Below are positions 5,657 to 13,873 of a stretch of DNA of 15,353 bases, piece by piece; positions within the stretch are counted from its first letter, which is position 1, and the number at the start of each line of letters is the position of its first letter. The DNA comes from CALCKU01 sp964607445 (GTDB lineage: Bacteria; Pseudomonadota; Alphaproteobacteria; Caulobacterales; Maricaulaceae). The notes beneath the pieces are model-generated. The model was not told where the DNA came from and ran no database searches. It saw only the letters and a list, made by a program, of their open reading frames with translations. The stretch is from positions 1-15,353 of the forward strand of contig CAZSKN010000047.1 in assembly GCA_964607445.1 (NCBI GenBank), written 5' to 3'. The position numbers were made by a program, and so were the translations under genes.

Positions 5657-7942
5657 ATGAGCCTTGACCCGAATATACAAACGCATCCGCCAAAGCTTAT
5701 GCGGGCGATCCGGGAGGCTATGGCGGGCACAGAATCCGTCCAAGAACGCTTAAATGACTTTGTCGCGGCGATTTCGAAAGCGATGAAAGTGCGTGTCGCC
5801 TCGATCTATCTGCTGCGGGCGGGCAAAGATTTGGAATTATCCGCGACACAGGGATTGAAGCCGTCAGCCGTTCATAAAACGCGTATGAAACCGGGCGAAG
5901 GTCTGGTTGGCCATGTGGCCTTGACCGCCCGTCCTCTTAATTTGGCCGATGCGCCGTCGCACCCTTTGTTCTCCTACCGGCCCGAAACCGGTGAAGACCC
6001 TTTTCGGTCCTTTCTCGGCGTGCCGATTTTACGCGGCGGACGAACTTTGGGTGTGTTGGTTGTGCAAAGTGAAACCGCGCGCGAATTCAACGAAGAAGAG
6101 GTTGAAGACCTTTTAACCGTCGCCATGGTTTTGGCTGAAATCATAGTTGATGATGAACGGGTAGGGGGGCGCAAGGCCGCACTTAAGGGCATTACCCTCA
6201 ACCCGGTAAAACCCGCGCTTATCACAGGAAAATCCTTTGCCGATGGTTTGACCGAAGGTCATGCCTATTTACATGTCCCTCCGATTGCCCCTGCAAATCT
6301 GCTCGCGGAAAATATCGCGAAGGAGGAAATTCGTCTCGAAGAAGGTATCGCGAAATTACGCGCCTCTGTCGATGCACTTGTTAGTGGGGACATCGCAACA
6401 TTGTCGCGTGTTTCCAAAGATATTTATGAGAGTTACCGCATGTTTGCCTATGACCGTAAATGGGTCGGGCGTCTACGCGAAGCGGTACATTCGGGCCTAA
6501 CCTCGGAAGCGGCTGTCGAACGCGTACGCAATGAGCATAGAGCCCGGCTTATGAAAGCGCGTGACCCTTATCTGCGCGCCCGTTTGCATGATCTAGAAGA
6601 TCTGGCGAACCGTCTATTGCGCGCACTTTCCGGAGAATCCCTGACTTTGGGCAATGCAAATATTTCTGATGATGCGGTGATCTTTGCGCGCGATATTGGC
6701 CCGGCTGAATTGCTGGATTATGATCGCGATAAACTGCGCGGAATCGTTTTGGAGGAGGGGGCGGCGTCTAGCCATACGGCGATAATTTGCCGGGCCTTGG
6801 GTATTCCATTTGTCGGGCGCATGGAAGGGGTTCTGGATATTATCGCGACGGGGGATAAAGTTCTTGTAGACGGCGAAATGGGAACGGTTCAAATTCGACC
6901 GCTAAAAACGCAAATTGCGAGTTTTCATCTTCGCATGAATATAAGAGGCGAGCTGTCCAAGGCCTTTGAAGCTGTTAAACATCTCCCGGCAAAAACTATT
7001 GATGGGCAACATATCGCTCTTAATTTAAATGCGGGTCTCTTGGTAGATCTGCCCCAGCTAGACCAGATGGGGGCCGACGGTATTGGCCTGTTTCGAACAG
7101 AATTCCAGTTTATGGTCTCTGAATTCATGCCCAAGCTCAAAGAACAAACAGAGCTTTACCGTACAGCGATTGAAGCGGCCCGCCACCGGCCTGTTACATT
7201 TCGAACGCTGGATTTAGGGGGAGATAAAATCCTGCCCTATGTCGACCCCGTGCTGGAAGAAAACCCGGCAATAGGTTGGCGGGCTATTCGTATCGCGCTG
7301 GATCGGCCCGGTCTTATGCGCTATCAATTGCGCGCCTTAATCGCGGCCGGGGCTGGCAAGCATTTACGGGTAATGTTTCCTATGGTCACGACGATTGACG
7401 AATTTGTCGAAGCGCGCCGCCTTTGGGATAAGGAAATGGCACGGGCTTCGAAAATGGGGCACGAAATGCCGTGTAAAGTTGAAGTCGGCGTTATGTTGGA
7501 AACCCCGTCATTGGCATGGCAAATTAATGCCATGTGTGATCATGCTGATTTTGTATCCGTCGGGGCTAATGATCTTATGCAGTTCTTTTTTGCCGCCGAT
7601 CGGGATAATATGCGTGTCGCCGATAGATATGACCCCTTACATCCGGCAGCTTTGTCTATTTTGAAATTCATTGCAGATGGCTGCAAGCGTAATAATACGC
7701 CGGTGTCTGTGTGCGGGGAAATAGCCGGACGTCCGCTTGAAGCAGCCTGTCTGGTGGCCTTGGGCTATCGATCTCTGTCTATGCCGGTTACGGGTATTGG
7801 CCCTGTCAAACATATGTTGCTGGCGTTAGATGTTGAAAAACTGGCCGCATTGATCAAGCCCCATATCACCTTTGAAACCCGCTTGACGACCTTGCGCCCC
7901 GAAATATTGGCCTTTTGTATGGAAAATGGAGTTCCGGTTTAG
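5657..7942 (+). CDS. ptsP: Phosphoenolpyruvate--protein phosphotransferase PtsP (enzyme I-Ntr)
   Basis: PtsP takes phosphate from phosphoenolpyruvate and passes it to NPr (PtsO) in the regulatory nitrogen PTS. The 761-residue protein has an N-terminal GAF domain (about 25-165), then an enzyme I N-terminal helical part (about 205-330). The phosphohistidine domain has SSHTAIICRALGIP with active-site His373. The C-terminal PEP-binding barrel has GIGLFRTEF (Arg480), TFRTLDLGGDK (Arg516), SVGANDLMQF, and VCGEIAG with Cys686, the expected proton donor. All catalytic residues are present and the length is typical. The GAF domain is the proposed sensor of nitrogen status, by analogy with other PtsP proteins. 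Many alphaproteobacteria have lysC beside ptsP; here the gene stands alone after a terminator and a repeat array. The Shine-Dalgarno sequence is weak; the ATG at 5657 is chosen because it precedes the GAF domain by the usual distance. Confidence 0.92.
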   Translation: MSLDPNIQTHPPKLMRAIREAMAGTESVQERLNDFVAAISKAMKVRVASIYLLRAGKDLELSATQGLKPSAVHKTRMKPGEGLVGHVALTARPLNLADAPSHPLFSYRPETGEDPFRSFLGVPILRGGRTLGVLVVQSETAREFNEEEVEDLLTVAMVLAEIIVDDERVGGRKAALKGITLNPVKPALITGKSFADGLTEGHAYLHVPPIAPANLLAENIAKEEIRLEEGIAKLRASVDALVSGDIATLSRVSKDIYESYRMFAYDRKWVGRLREAVHSGLTSEAAVERVRNEHRARLMKARDPYLRARLHDLEDLANRLLRALSGESLTLGNANISDDAVIFARDIGPAELLDYDRDKLRGIVLEEGAASSHTAIICRALGIPFVGRMEGVLDIIATGDKVLVDGEMGTVQIRPLKTQIASFHLRMNIRGELSKAFEAVKHLPAKTIDGQHIALNLNAGLLVDLPQLDQMGADGIGLFRTEFQFMVSEFMPKLKEQTELYRTAIEAARHRPVTFRTLDLGGDKILPYVDPVLEENPAIGWRAIRIALDRPGLMRYQLRALIAAGAGKHLRVMFPMVTTIDEFVEARRLWDKEMARASKMGHEMPCKVEVGVMLETPSLAWQINAMCDHADFVSVGANDLMQFFFAADRDNMRVADRYDPLHPAALSILKFIADGCKRNNTPVSVCGEIAGRPLEAACLVALGYRSLSMPVTGIGPVKHMLLALDVEKLAALIKPHITFETRLTTLRPEILAFCMENGVPV

Positions 7943-7949
7943 GCTGGTA

Positions 7950-7980
7950 GTCGTGCCTGTGCGAAAGCCTGTGTGAAGGT
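7950..7980 (+). repeat. Short tandem duplication after ptsP
   Basis: GCCTGTGCGAAA is followed immediately by GCCTGTGTGAAG, a 12-bp unit with two differences, just downstream of the ptsP stop codon. It is one of several short repeats placed after genes in this window. Confidence 0.4.
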
Positions 7981-7983
7981 TTA

Positions 7984-8009
7984 GGGCGCTTTGACACGCC
8001 CGAGCTTTT
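7984..8009 (+). terminator. Weak candidate terminator for ptsP
   Basis: GGGCG (7984-7988) and CGCCC (7997-8001) can form a five-pair stem with an eight-base loop. GAGC and a run of four T follow. The stem is short, so confidence is low. It lies between ptsP and the convergent yqgE gene. Confidence 0.3.
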
Positions 8010-8013
8010 AAGT

Positions 8014-8583
8014 TTAAGCCATGCCGCCCTGTGCCGAAAGCCCTTCAGGGCTGATGCCAATCGCGGCGAGCGCTTTGGTCCATTTGGTGTCCATATCCTG
8101 ATCATAGATTAAGGCTTCGTCGGCTTCGACGACAATCCAGACATTTTGTTTAATTTCCTTTTCAATTTGTCCCTGCGTCCATCCGGCATAGCCTACCGCC
8201 AATACGGCCTTTTGCGGCGCGTTGTCCGAGACAAGGCTTTCCAGAATATCTTTCGTTGCGGTCATACGCAGTGTTGTACTTAAGTGTAAGGAACTGGTAG
8301 AGGTGTAATCCGGTGAGTGTAAGACAAAGCCCCGGTCATTATCGACAGGTCCCCCATTTAGCACCGGGCTGTCCGTGACCTTTACAGACCCCGTAATGCC
8401 GATCTGTTCTAATAAGTCCGAGAGATGGGTTTGGCCCTTGGGTTTGTTGATGACTAAGCCCATAGCGTGTTCAGAATCATGTTCACACATATAAATAACG
8501 GACCGAGAAAACCGCGGGTCTTGCATGGCTGGAGAAGCGACTAAAAGCTTTCCTTGCAGACAGAATGTCTCTGTGTCAGTCAT
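8014..8583 (-). CDS. YqgE/AlgH family protein (UPF0301)
   Basis: This is a conserved cytoplasmic family of unknown biochemical role. AlgH in Pseudomonas was linked genetically to alginate control, but a general function is not established. From the chosen ATG (8581-8583) the protein has 189 residues, the usual length. Typical segments are present: GKLLVASPAM near the N terminus, MGLVINKP, VLNGGPV with RGFVLHS, AVGYAGWTQGQIEKEI, and a C-terminal EGLSAQGGMA. The frame continues upstream to 8649, but that extension would run across the divergent peroxiredoxin promoter and lies outside the conserved part; an ATG at 8593-8595 is a second option. No clear Shine-Dalgarno sequence was seen for either. 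The gene converges with ptsP and diverges from the peroxiredoxin gene. Confidence 0.88.
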   Translation of the reverse strand: MTDTETFCLQGKLLVASPAMQDPRFSRSVIYMCEHDSEHAMGLVINKPKGQTHLSDLLEQIGITGSVKVTDSPVLNGGPVDNDRGFVLHSPDYTSTSSLHLSTTLRMTATKDILESLVSDNAPQKAVLAVGYAGWTQGQIEKEIKQNVWIVVEADEALIYDQDMDTKWTKALAAIGISPEGLSAQGGMA

Positions 8584-8624
8584 GAGGTTCAACATGAGGG
8601 AAAGTTGAAAACAATCAAGTGGTC

Positions 8625-8654
8625 TTGAATTTTTTTCACCCTCTCCCATATATT
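8625..8654 (+). promoter_or_regulatory. Candidate promoter of the peroxiredoxin gene
   Basis: TTGAAT (8625-8630) and TATATT (8649-8654) are 18 bases apart, about 30 bases before the peroxiredoxin ATG. An overlapping TATTAT (8651-8656) would give a spacer of 20. The site sits in the divergent gap with yqgE. Confidence 0.4.
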
Positions 8655-8684
8655 ATGCAGATAAAACTTAAAAACGAGAATAAA

Positions 8685-9167
8685 ATGACACTCAAAATTG
8701 GCGATACATTACCCGATGCAACCTTTATGACAATGGGAGCGGAGGGGCCGACCCCTGTGAATACACAAGATTTATTTTCGCAAAAGCGTGTGGCGTTATT
8801 TGCGGTGCCGGGCGCTTTTACGCCGACATGTTCGGCCAAGCATTTACCCAGCTTTAAAAACCGCGCGCAAGCCTTCACAGACCAAGGGTTTGATACGATT
8901 GCTTGTGTTTCGGTTAATGATGTATTTGTCATGGATGCATGGGGTAAAGACCAAGGTGTGACATCTGAAATACAAATGCTGGCCGATGGTAATGGCAGCT
9001 TTACCAAAGCGATAGGTCTTGAACTGGATGCTTCGGGTTTTGGCATGGGCGGACGCTCACAGCGCTATGCTATGGTTGTCAATGACGGGGTCGTCGAGGC
9101 TTTGCATGTCGAAGACGGCGGTGAATATCGTGTCTCATCAGCAGACTATGTCTTGGAGAATCTCTAA
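8685..9167 (+). CDS. Prx5-type peroxiredoxin
   Basis: The 160-residue protein is a thioredoxin-fold peroxidase that reduces hydrogen peroxide and alkyl hydroperoxides in the cytoplasm. The peroxidatic site is VPGAFTPTCS (41-50) with Cys49. ACVSVNDVFVM (73-83) and GMGGRSQRYAMVV (from about residue 121) are typical of the Prx5/hybrid glutaredoxin-dependent group. Cys74 is the other conserved cysteine of that group and may not act as a resolving residue, so glutathione/glutaredoxin is the likely reductant (inference). The ATG at 8685 is chosen because MTLKIGDTLPD is the normal N terminus; an open frame back to 8619 would add 22 residues lying over the promoter. No glutaredoxin domain is fused. 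The SPFH gene follows after 39 bases, so co-transcription is possible. Confidence 0.9.
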   Translation: MTLKIGDTLPDATFMTMGAEGPTPVNTQDLFSQKRVALFAVPGAFTPTCSAKHLPSFKNRAQAFTDQGFDTIACVSVNDVFVMDAWGKDQGVTSEIQMLADGNGSFTKAIGLELDASGFGMGGRSQRYAMVVNDGVVEALHVEDGGEYRVSSADYVLENL

Positions 9168-9206
9168 TACACATAATTTTTACACATCAGAAAAGGGGGC
9201 TTCATC

Positions 9207-10130
9207 ATGAATGTAACTGATTTTGTGCCGATATTACTTGTTGTTTTATTTGTTGTTTCGGTGCTGAAAACGGTGAAAGCTGTGCCGCAAGGCATGGAGT
9301 ATACGGTCGAACAATTCGGAAAATATGTTCGCACACTTAAACCGGGCCTATCGTTCATAATCCCCTTTTTCGAATCTATCGGGTATAAAATGAATATGCG
9401 TGAGCGGGTGATTGATATCCCGTCACAAGATGTGATTACCAAGGATAATGCCATGGTCACAGCCGATGCGGTTGTCTTTATCCAGGTGGTAGATGCGCGC
9501 ATGGCGGCCTATGAGGTCAATAATCTGGATAATGCGATCAAAAATCTGTGCCTGACAAATGTAAGAACGGTTGTCGGCTCTATGGATTTGGACGAAACCC
9601 TGTCTAAGCGTGACGAGATTAACGCCAAGTTGCTCAATGTTATTGATCAGGCTACAGATCCGTGGGGAACAAAGGTGACGCGTATCGAGATCAAGGACCT
9701 CTCCCCGCCCGCCGATATTACACAAGCCATGAATAAGCAAATGAAGGCCGAGCGTGAAAAGCGCGCCGATATCCTGATGGCGGAAGGCCAAAAGCAAAGT
9801 CAAATTCTCAAGGCCGAGGGCGAAAAAGAAGCCACTGTTCGTGAAGCCGAGGGCCGTAAAGAAGCGGCATTCTTGGATGCCGAGGCCCGTGAACGTGAAG
9901 CTTTGGCCGAAGCCAAGGCGACAGAAATGGTCAGCACGGCGATTGCGCGTGGGGATGTGAATGCGGTGAATTACTTTGTCGCTCAGGAATATGTCAAAGC
10001 TTTTGGCGAACTGGCTAAATCTCCGAATCAGAAAACGGTGATTGTACCGGCGGAACTGTCATCGCTAGCGGCGACAGTCGGAGGTCTGGGGGCTTTGCTA
10101 GACGGGGGCGGCGTGTCTAAAAAGAAATAG
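9207..10130 (+). CDS. SPFH/band 7 membrane protein, QmcA-like paraslipin
   Basis: The 307-residue protein has one N-terminal membrane helix (about residues 7-22). It is followed by the SPFH core: VPQGMEYTVEQFGKY (26-40), LKPGLSFIIPFFESI (44-58) and the RERVIDIPSQDVITKDN region (65-81). The end of the core (RIEIKDLSPPADI, 159-171) leads into a long charged coiled coil (about 172-245) with repeated AEGxK/AEA units. A short C-terminal part follows. Such proteins form oligomeric cages in the inner membrane and, in E. coli QmcA and relatives, are tied to FtsH/membrane quality control and lipid domains. The neighbour nfeD, 38 bases downstream, is the classic operon partner. An AGGGGG Shine-Dalgarno sequence supports the ATG. 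The peroxiredoxin gene upstream suggests joint expression under membrane or oxidative stress (inference). Confidence 0.9.
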   Translation: MNVTDFVPILLVVLFVVSVLKTVKAVPQGMEYTVEQFGKYVRTLKPGLSFIIPFFESIGYKMNMRERVIDIPSQDVITKDNAMVTADAVVFIQVVDARMAAYEVNNLDNAIKNLCLTNVRTVVGSMDLDETLSKRDEINAKLLNVIDQATDPWGTKVTRIEIKDLSPPADITQAMNKQMKAEREKRADILMAEGQKQSQILKAEGEKEATVREAEGRKEAAFLDAEAREREALAEAKATEMVSTAIARGDVNAVNYFVAQEYVKAFGELAKSPNQKTVIVPAELSSLAATVGGLGALLDGGGVSKKK

Positions 10131-10168
10131 ACCGAGGCAATGACGATATTAAGAGTTAGGCAGGGATT

Positions 10169-10627
10169 ATGGACACGATAGTTAACATGCTCGAGAGTAT
10201 GAGCGCGACGAAATGGATCATTCTGGGCGTGTTATTATTTATTCTCGAAGTGGTGACAGGCACGACCTATATTCTGTGGCCAGCGGCAGGGGCCCTTATT
10301 GTCGGCCTTCTGGTTTACATCCTGCCTTTGGGGTGGGAGATGCAATTCATATTATACGTCCTGCTCTCCGTCGTTTTACTGGTGATCGGTCATACGCATA
10401 TCCGTCCGAAGATGAAGGGGGGTGAACCTTCTGATCTTAATGACCGCGCCCGCGCCATGGTGGGAATGCGGGTGCGCGCAATTGCCGATTTTGATACGGG
10501 CACTGGCCGTGTGCAGGTTGGCGATACGCAGTGGCGTGCTGCAATGGAAAATGGCGACGCTAAAGCCGGTGAGGAACTCAAGGTATTGTCGGTTAAAGGC
10601 ACAACGCTGATGGTCGCGCCGGTCTAG
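10169..10627 (+). CDS. NfeD family membrane protein
   Basis: This is a short-type NfeD (152 residues) without the N-terminal ClpP-like protease domain. Hydrophobic helices lie at about 15-31, 35-53 and 58-75. A cytoplasmic or periplasmic OB-fold domain follows (about 93-152), with GMRVRAIADF, GRVQVGDTQWRAA (113-125) and the closing strand TTLMVAPV. NfeD proteins work with SPFH partners, here the gene just upstream, and are thought to assist the assembly or function of the SPFH complex. A ribosome binding site (AGGGA) precedes the ATG. The gene is the last of the peroxiredoxin-SPFH-NfeD cluster; no clear terminator follows, only a short GGCG/CGCC element without a T run. Confidence 0.88.
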   Translation: MDTIVNMLESMSATKWIILGVLLFILEVVTGTTYILWPAAGALIVGLLVYILPLGWEMQFILYVLLSVVLLVIGHTHIRPKMKGGEPSDLNDRARAMVGMRVRAIADFDTGTGRVQVGDTQWRAAMENGDAKAGEELKVLSVKGTTLMVAPV

Positions 10628-10667
10628 GACGTCGGCGTGGGGTATCGCCACCGGAGGTGTTGAGTAT

Positions 10668-10755
10668 TGGGCTGTGTTTAATGGGCGCTGACTTAAATGG
10701 ACATTGCTTAATCAGACATTGCTTAATCCGAATATCTAGATCAGACTATGTTTTG
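10668..10755 (+). repeat. Degenerate 15-bp tandem repeat in the nfeD-pyrB gap
   Basis: Successive units of 14-16 bp run through the region: GGGCTGTGTTTAAT, GGGCGCTGACTTAAAT, GGACATTGCTTAATCA, GACATTGCTTAATCC, GAATATCTAGATCA and GACTATGTTTTGGCA. Units three and four are nearly identical and the flanking ones are decayed. TTAA recurs every 15 bases. The rest of the 299-base gap (10628-10926) holds no gene that I can support and no convincing pyrB promoter. Confidence 0.55.
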
Positions 10756-10926
10756 GCATTTTAACGTTCAGAGAGCCTGTCGTCCCAAAACCCAAGACCG
10801 TGTGATTTTGTCGTCTTTTAGCGTCAGAGCCGGATAAATAAGGCCGTCGATATAAAATCTATCGCGCTGACACCTTTACAATCAAGGATAAGCCCCTTAA
10901 AGCAACGAAAATCTTGATGAGGACAT

Positions 10927-11934
10927 ATGGCGTCTCCAAAGGACCATATCAGTGAATACCCGTTTGAAAAACGTCACTGTTTATCAATTTCCGATTTTCA
11001 CCGTATGGATATTGAGGCCTTATTGGCCTTGGGTGAATATTATCTCGATTTAAACATCCAGAAAAGCCGGTCCACGTCTGAGACTATATCCGATACGCCT
11101 TCTGTTTTGGCCGGAAAGACATTGATAAATCTGTTTTTCGAAAACTCGACCCGAACCGAAAAATCTTTTGAGGTTGCCGCCAAGCGTTTAGGCGCGGATG
11201 TGATTTCAATGAATGTCGGGGTCAGCTCGGTCAAAAAGGGCGAAACCTTATTGGATACAGCCACAACCCTTAACGCCATGAACCCGGATATTTTGGTCGT
11301 CAGGCATAGTGCATCGGGCGCCCCGGCGCTTTTGGCGCAAAAAGTATCATGCGCTGTCGTTAATGCCGGTGACGGCATGCATGAACATCCGACACAGGCT
11401 TTGCTGGATGCGCTGACCTTAAGACAGCTTTTCGGCGACAATATGTCCGGACGGCGGGTGGCGATATGCGGTGATATCCTGCATTCGCGTGTGGCGCGCT
11501 CGAACGTGAAACTCTTGAATATTCTGGGCTGTGATGTCCGTCTTATCGGGCCGCCGACCCTTATCCCCTCAGATGCTGACCGCTGGGGTGCGGATATTTT
11601 TCATGATATGAAAACCGGGCTTTCAGGCTGTGATGTCGTGATGATGTTGCGATTACAACTCGAGCGTATGGGGGGCGTATTTGTCCCGTCAAAACGTGAA
11701 TATTTTCATTTCTACGGGCTAGACCGAACGAAATTGGCCTATGCCAAACCCGAGGCTAAAGTCATGCATCCCGGACCCATGAATAGGGGGGTAGAAATTA
11801 GCTCGGCTATCGCAGATGATCCCGAGGTGAGCCTTATCACAGCACAGGTCGAAACCGGTGTCGCTATGCGCATGGGTATTTTACATGCTTTATCCCAATC
11901 CCAAATGCGCGCTGAGGCGGGGGCGTTGAAATGA
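10927..11934 (+). CDS. pyrB: Aspartate carbamoyltransferase catalytic subunit PyrB
   Basis: PyrB joins carbamoyl phosphate and aspartate in the first committed step of pyrimidine synthesis. The 335-residue protein has the carbamoyl-phosphate motif FFENSTRTEKSFE (70-82, with Ser74-Thr75-Arg76-Thr77), RHSASGAP (126-133), HEHPTQALLDALT (152-164), MMLRLQLER (239-247) and VMHPGPMNRGVEI (279-291). The basic residue that often follows STRT is Glu here, with Lys79 next. The N terminus is about 15 residues longer than in short homologues. GAGGA five bases before the ATG gives a good start. There is no pyrI regulatory subunit; instead a non-catalytic dihydroorotase homologue overlaps the stop codon (ATGA), the arrangement known for dodecameric PyrB-PyrC' enzymes. 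Confidence 0.93.
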   Translation: MASPKDHISEYPFEKRHCLSISDFHRMDIEALLALGEYYLDLNIQKSRSTSETISDTPSVLAGKTLINLFFENSTRTEKSFEVAAKRLGADVISMNVGVSSVKKGETLLDTATTLNAMNPDILVVRHSASGAPALLAQKVSCAVVNAGDGMHEHPTQALLDALTLRQLFGDNMSGRRVAICGDILHSRVARSNVKLLNILGCDVRLIGPPTLIPSDADRWGADIFHDMKTGLSGCDVVMMLRLQLERMGGVFVPSKREYFHFYGLDRTKLAYAKPEAKVMHPGPMNRGVEISSAIADDPEVSLITAQVETGVAMRMGILHALSQSQMRAEAGALK

Positions 11935-13214
11935 GTATATTTACGATCACGAATGCCCGTATTCTTGATCCGGAGTCGGGACGCGACGACATTGGGCATG
12001 TGCAAATCGAGGACGGGATTATAACAGATGTGCATGCCCACCTAAGCCCGAAAGGTGAGATCATTGATGCCAAAGGCATGATCATCGCACCGGGATTGAT
12101 TGATATGCGTGTGACAACAGGGGAGCCCGGTCGGGAAGGTATCGAGACTTTGGAGAGCGCGGGGCGCGCGGCTGCAGCGGGGGGCGTGACATCTATGGTG
12201 GTGATGCCCCATACCAAACCTGTTCTGGATGACGGGGCTTTAATAGATTATATATCGCGCCGGGCGGCGCAAACCTCAGCCGTGAATGTGTATATTGCAG
12301 GTGCGTTGACGCAAAATCTCGACGGGAAACACATGACAGAGATTGGTCTTATGAGTGAGGCCGGAGCCTGTCTGTTTTCCAATGGTAATACGCCGATAAG
12401 TGATACGCAATTAATGCGACGCTTATTGTCTTACGGGTCTAGTTTTAACGCTCTGATCGCCAATCGGGCACTAGATGCGTCTTTATCAAAAGATGCTTGC
12501 GCGCATGAAAGTGATTTATCTGCACGCTTGGGATTATTGGGTGCGCCCGCAACAGCGGAGCGAATTATGGTCGAGCGTGATCTGGCTCTAGCCGAGCTTA
12601 CGGGCGGACGTTTACTCATTGACATGATTTCTTCCCGTGATGCGGTTGACGTTGTCCGCAGGGCTAAAACCAAAGATTTGGATATTGCCTGTTCGGTGTC
12701 GATAAATCACCTCTGTCTGAATGAATATGATATTGGTGATTATCGCAGTTTTGCCAAACTTGATCCACCTTTGCGCGAAGAACATGACCGTCTGGCGTTA
12801 ATAGAGGCTGTAAATAATGGCACGATTGATGTGATTGTATCCGATCATCAGCCTCGCCCCGCAGGACAAAAACGACTGCCATATTCCGAAGCCTATCCCG
12901 GGGCTGTGGGCCTAGAACTGTTATTAGCGGCGGGATTATCACAAGTCTCAGAGGGGCATTTGGATTTAACGGCCTTTTTACGGGCCGTTACTTTTAATCC
13001 CGCGCAATTACTGGGATTGCCTCAAGGGCGCGTGTCAAAAGGGGCGCCTGCTGATGTAATATTAATAGACCCGGACGCCCCGTGGGTGTGCCAGTCTGAT
13101 ATCTTGCTTTCAAAATCTAAAAATACGCCTTTTGACGGGCGCAGATTAACCGGGCGTGTGCTTAAAACCTGGGTGCGCGGAGCATTGGTTTTTGATTTAG
13201 AGGCCTATAACTAA
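11931..13214 (+). CDS. Dihydroorotase homologue lacking metal ligands (PyrC'/PyrX type)
   Basis: The 427-residue protein has the class I dihydroorotase fold and length: ITNARILDPESG (6-17), PGLIDM (54-59), GEPGREGIETLESAGRAAAAGG (in 64-85), MRRLLSYG (162-169), FNPAQLLGL (355-363) and GRVSKGAPADVILID (366-380). The metal site is gone. The His-x-His of canonical enzymes is Arg60-Val-Thr62, the FSDDG region is FSNGN (149-153), the ligand His of the HxS motif is Met232, and TPHHL reads SINHL (257-261). Only Asp305-His306 remains. This matches the known inactive PyrC' proteins, which are needed for ATCase assembly in Pseudomonas. A working dihydroorotase must be encoded elsewhere. It overlaps pyrB by four bases (ATGA), so the two are translationally coupled. 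Genome annotations usually name such genes pyrC. Confidence 0.9.
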   Translation: MSIFTITNARILDPESGRDDIGHVQIEDGIITDVHAHLSPKGEIIDAKGMIIAPGLIDMRVTTGEPGREGIETLESAGRAAAAGGVTSMVVMPHTKPVLDDGALIDYISRRAAQTSAVNVYIAGALTQNLDGKHMTEIGLMSEAGACLFSNGNTPISDTQLMRRLLSYGSSFNALIANRALDASLSKDACAHESDLSARLGLLGAPATAERIMVERDLALAELTGGRLLIDMISSRDAVDVVRRAKTKDLDIACSVSINHLCLNEYDIGDYRSFAKLDPPLREEHDRLALIEAVNNGTIDVIVSDHQPRPAGQKRLPYSEAYPGAVGLELLLAAGLSQVSEGHLDLTAFLRAVTFNPAQLLGLPQGRVSKGAPADVILIDPDAPWVCQSDILLSKSKNTPFDGRRLTGRVLKTWVRGALVFDLEAYN

Positions 13215-13228
13215 AGCTTGAAACCCCT

Positions 13229-13828
13229 TTATTGGTTTTCTGGACGGATACCTATCCAATGTGTATCGACATAGGTTTTTATAGCGACATTATCTTTATT
13301 TATATTTCCGGTCAGTTCCATCAAACGGTCCAGAACGATTTCTTTCTTGGGGCCATCAAAGGCACAAATAAAGACGGGAACATTTGCAGCATAGGCGACA
13401 CGCAGATAGCCGGTTTTGTAGTGTTCGACTTTTGAGCGTGTTCCTTCTGGCGGAAACCCGATGCAGACGTTTTCCGTCGCTTGGATATGGGCGGTTAATT
13501 GTTCGATAACGCTTGCCCCTTTGCCCCCGCTACGATCCACAGGAAACCCGCCCAATGCACGAATGAAGGGGCCTAGAGGCCAGAAGAACCATTCCTTTTT
13601 AATAAGAAATGTATAGCGAAAGCCGGATGCGAGCATGGCAAAGGTCGCCGCGATAGCATCCCAATTGGAGGTATGTGGAACGCCAAGGATAACAAATTTC
13701 GGTGTATCCGGCATGCGTCCGACAAGCTTCCACCCGATCGCTTTTAAAAGGCATGAGCCGAGTGCGCGCGTGACAGCATTGCCCATACGCGGTGAAGCCG
13801 GGCTCATATGTGGGTTGTCATATTTCAT
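13229..13828 (-). CDS. Lysophospholipid acyltransferase-like protein (PlsC superfamily), copy B
   Basis: The 199-residue protein has the glycerolipid acyltransferase blocks: motif I PHTSNWD with His52 and Asp57 (HX4D), motif II GGFPVDRS at 93-100, motif III PPEGTRSK at 126-133, and motif IV VPVFICAF (150-157). It should transfer an acyl chain to a lysolipid at the inner face of the membrane; the substrate cannot be read from the sequence. There is no N-terminal transmembrane helix, only moderately hydrophobic segments near 23-32 and 59-70. The start at 13828 has no clear Shine-Dalgarno sequence, and Met8 is an alternative. It lies 45 bases downstream of a full-length paralogue on the same strand, so the pair is probably one transcript born by tandem duplication. 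It converges with pyrX across 14 bases. Confidence 0.82.
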   Translation of the reverse strand: MKYDNPHMSPASPRMGNAVTRALGSCLLKAIGWKLVGRMPDTPKFVILGVPHTSNWDAIAATFAMLASGFRYTFLIKKEWFFWPLGPFIRALGGFPVDRSGGKGASVIEQLTAHIQATENVCIGFPPEGTRSKVEHYKTGYLRVAYAANVPVFICAFDGPKKEIVLDRLMELTGNINKDNVAIKTYVDTHWIGIRPENQ

Positions 13829-13873
13829 GATAGTGGTCTTTGGAGGCTCTTTAGGTAAATCTATGGAAAGCGT

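Noticed and set aside
8584..8649. N-terminal extension of the YqgE protein
   Set aside because: It is outside the conserved domain, crosses the divergent peroxiredoxin promoter and gives an unusually long protein.
8619..8684. N-terminal extension of the peroxiredoxin
   Set aside because: The codons lie over the -35/-10 region, and the family normally begins at MTLKIGDTLPD.
10630..10655. Hairpin-like GGCG/CGCC element after nfeD as a terminator
   Set aside because: The stem is only four or five pairs and no T run follows.
10690..10730. CtrA binding sites (TTAA-N7-TTAA) in the repeat arrays
   Set aside because: The TTAA elements here are 11 bases apart because of the 15-bp period, not seven.
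10660..10764. Small ORF through the 15-bp repeats after nfeD (in-frame HCLIR repeats)
   Set aside because: The ATG at 10681 has no ribosome binding site and the GGAGG is too close to the alternative GTG/TTG starts; the array reads better as non-coding.
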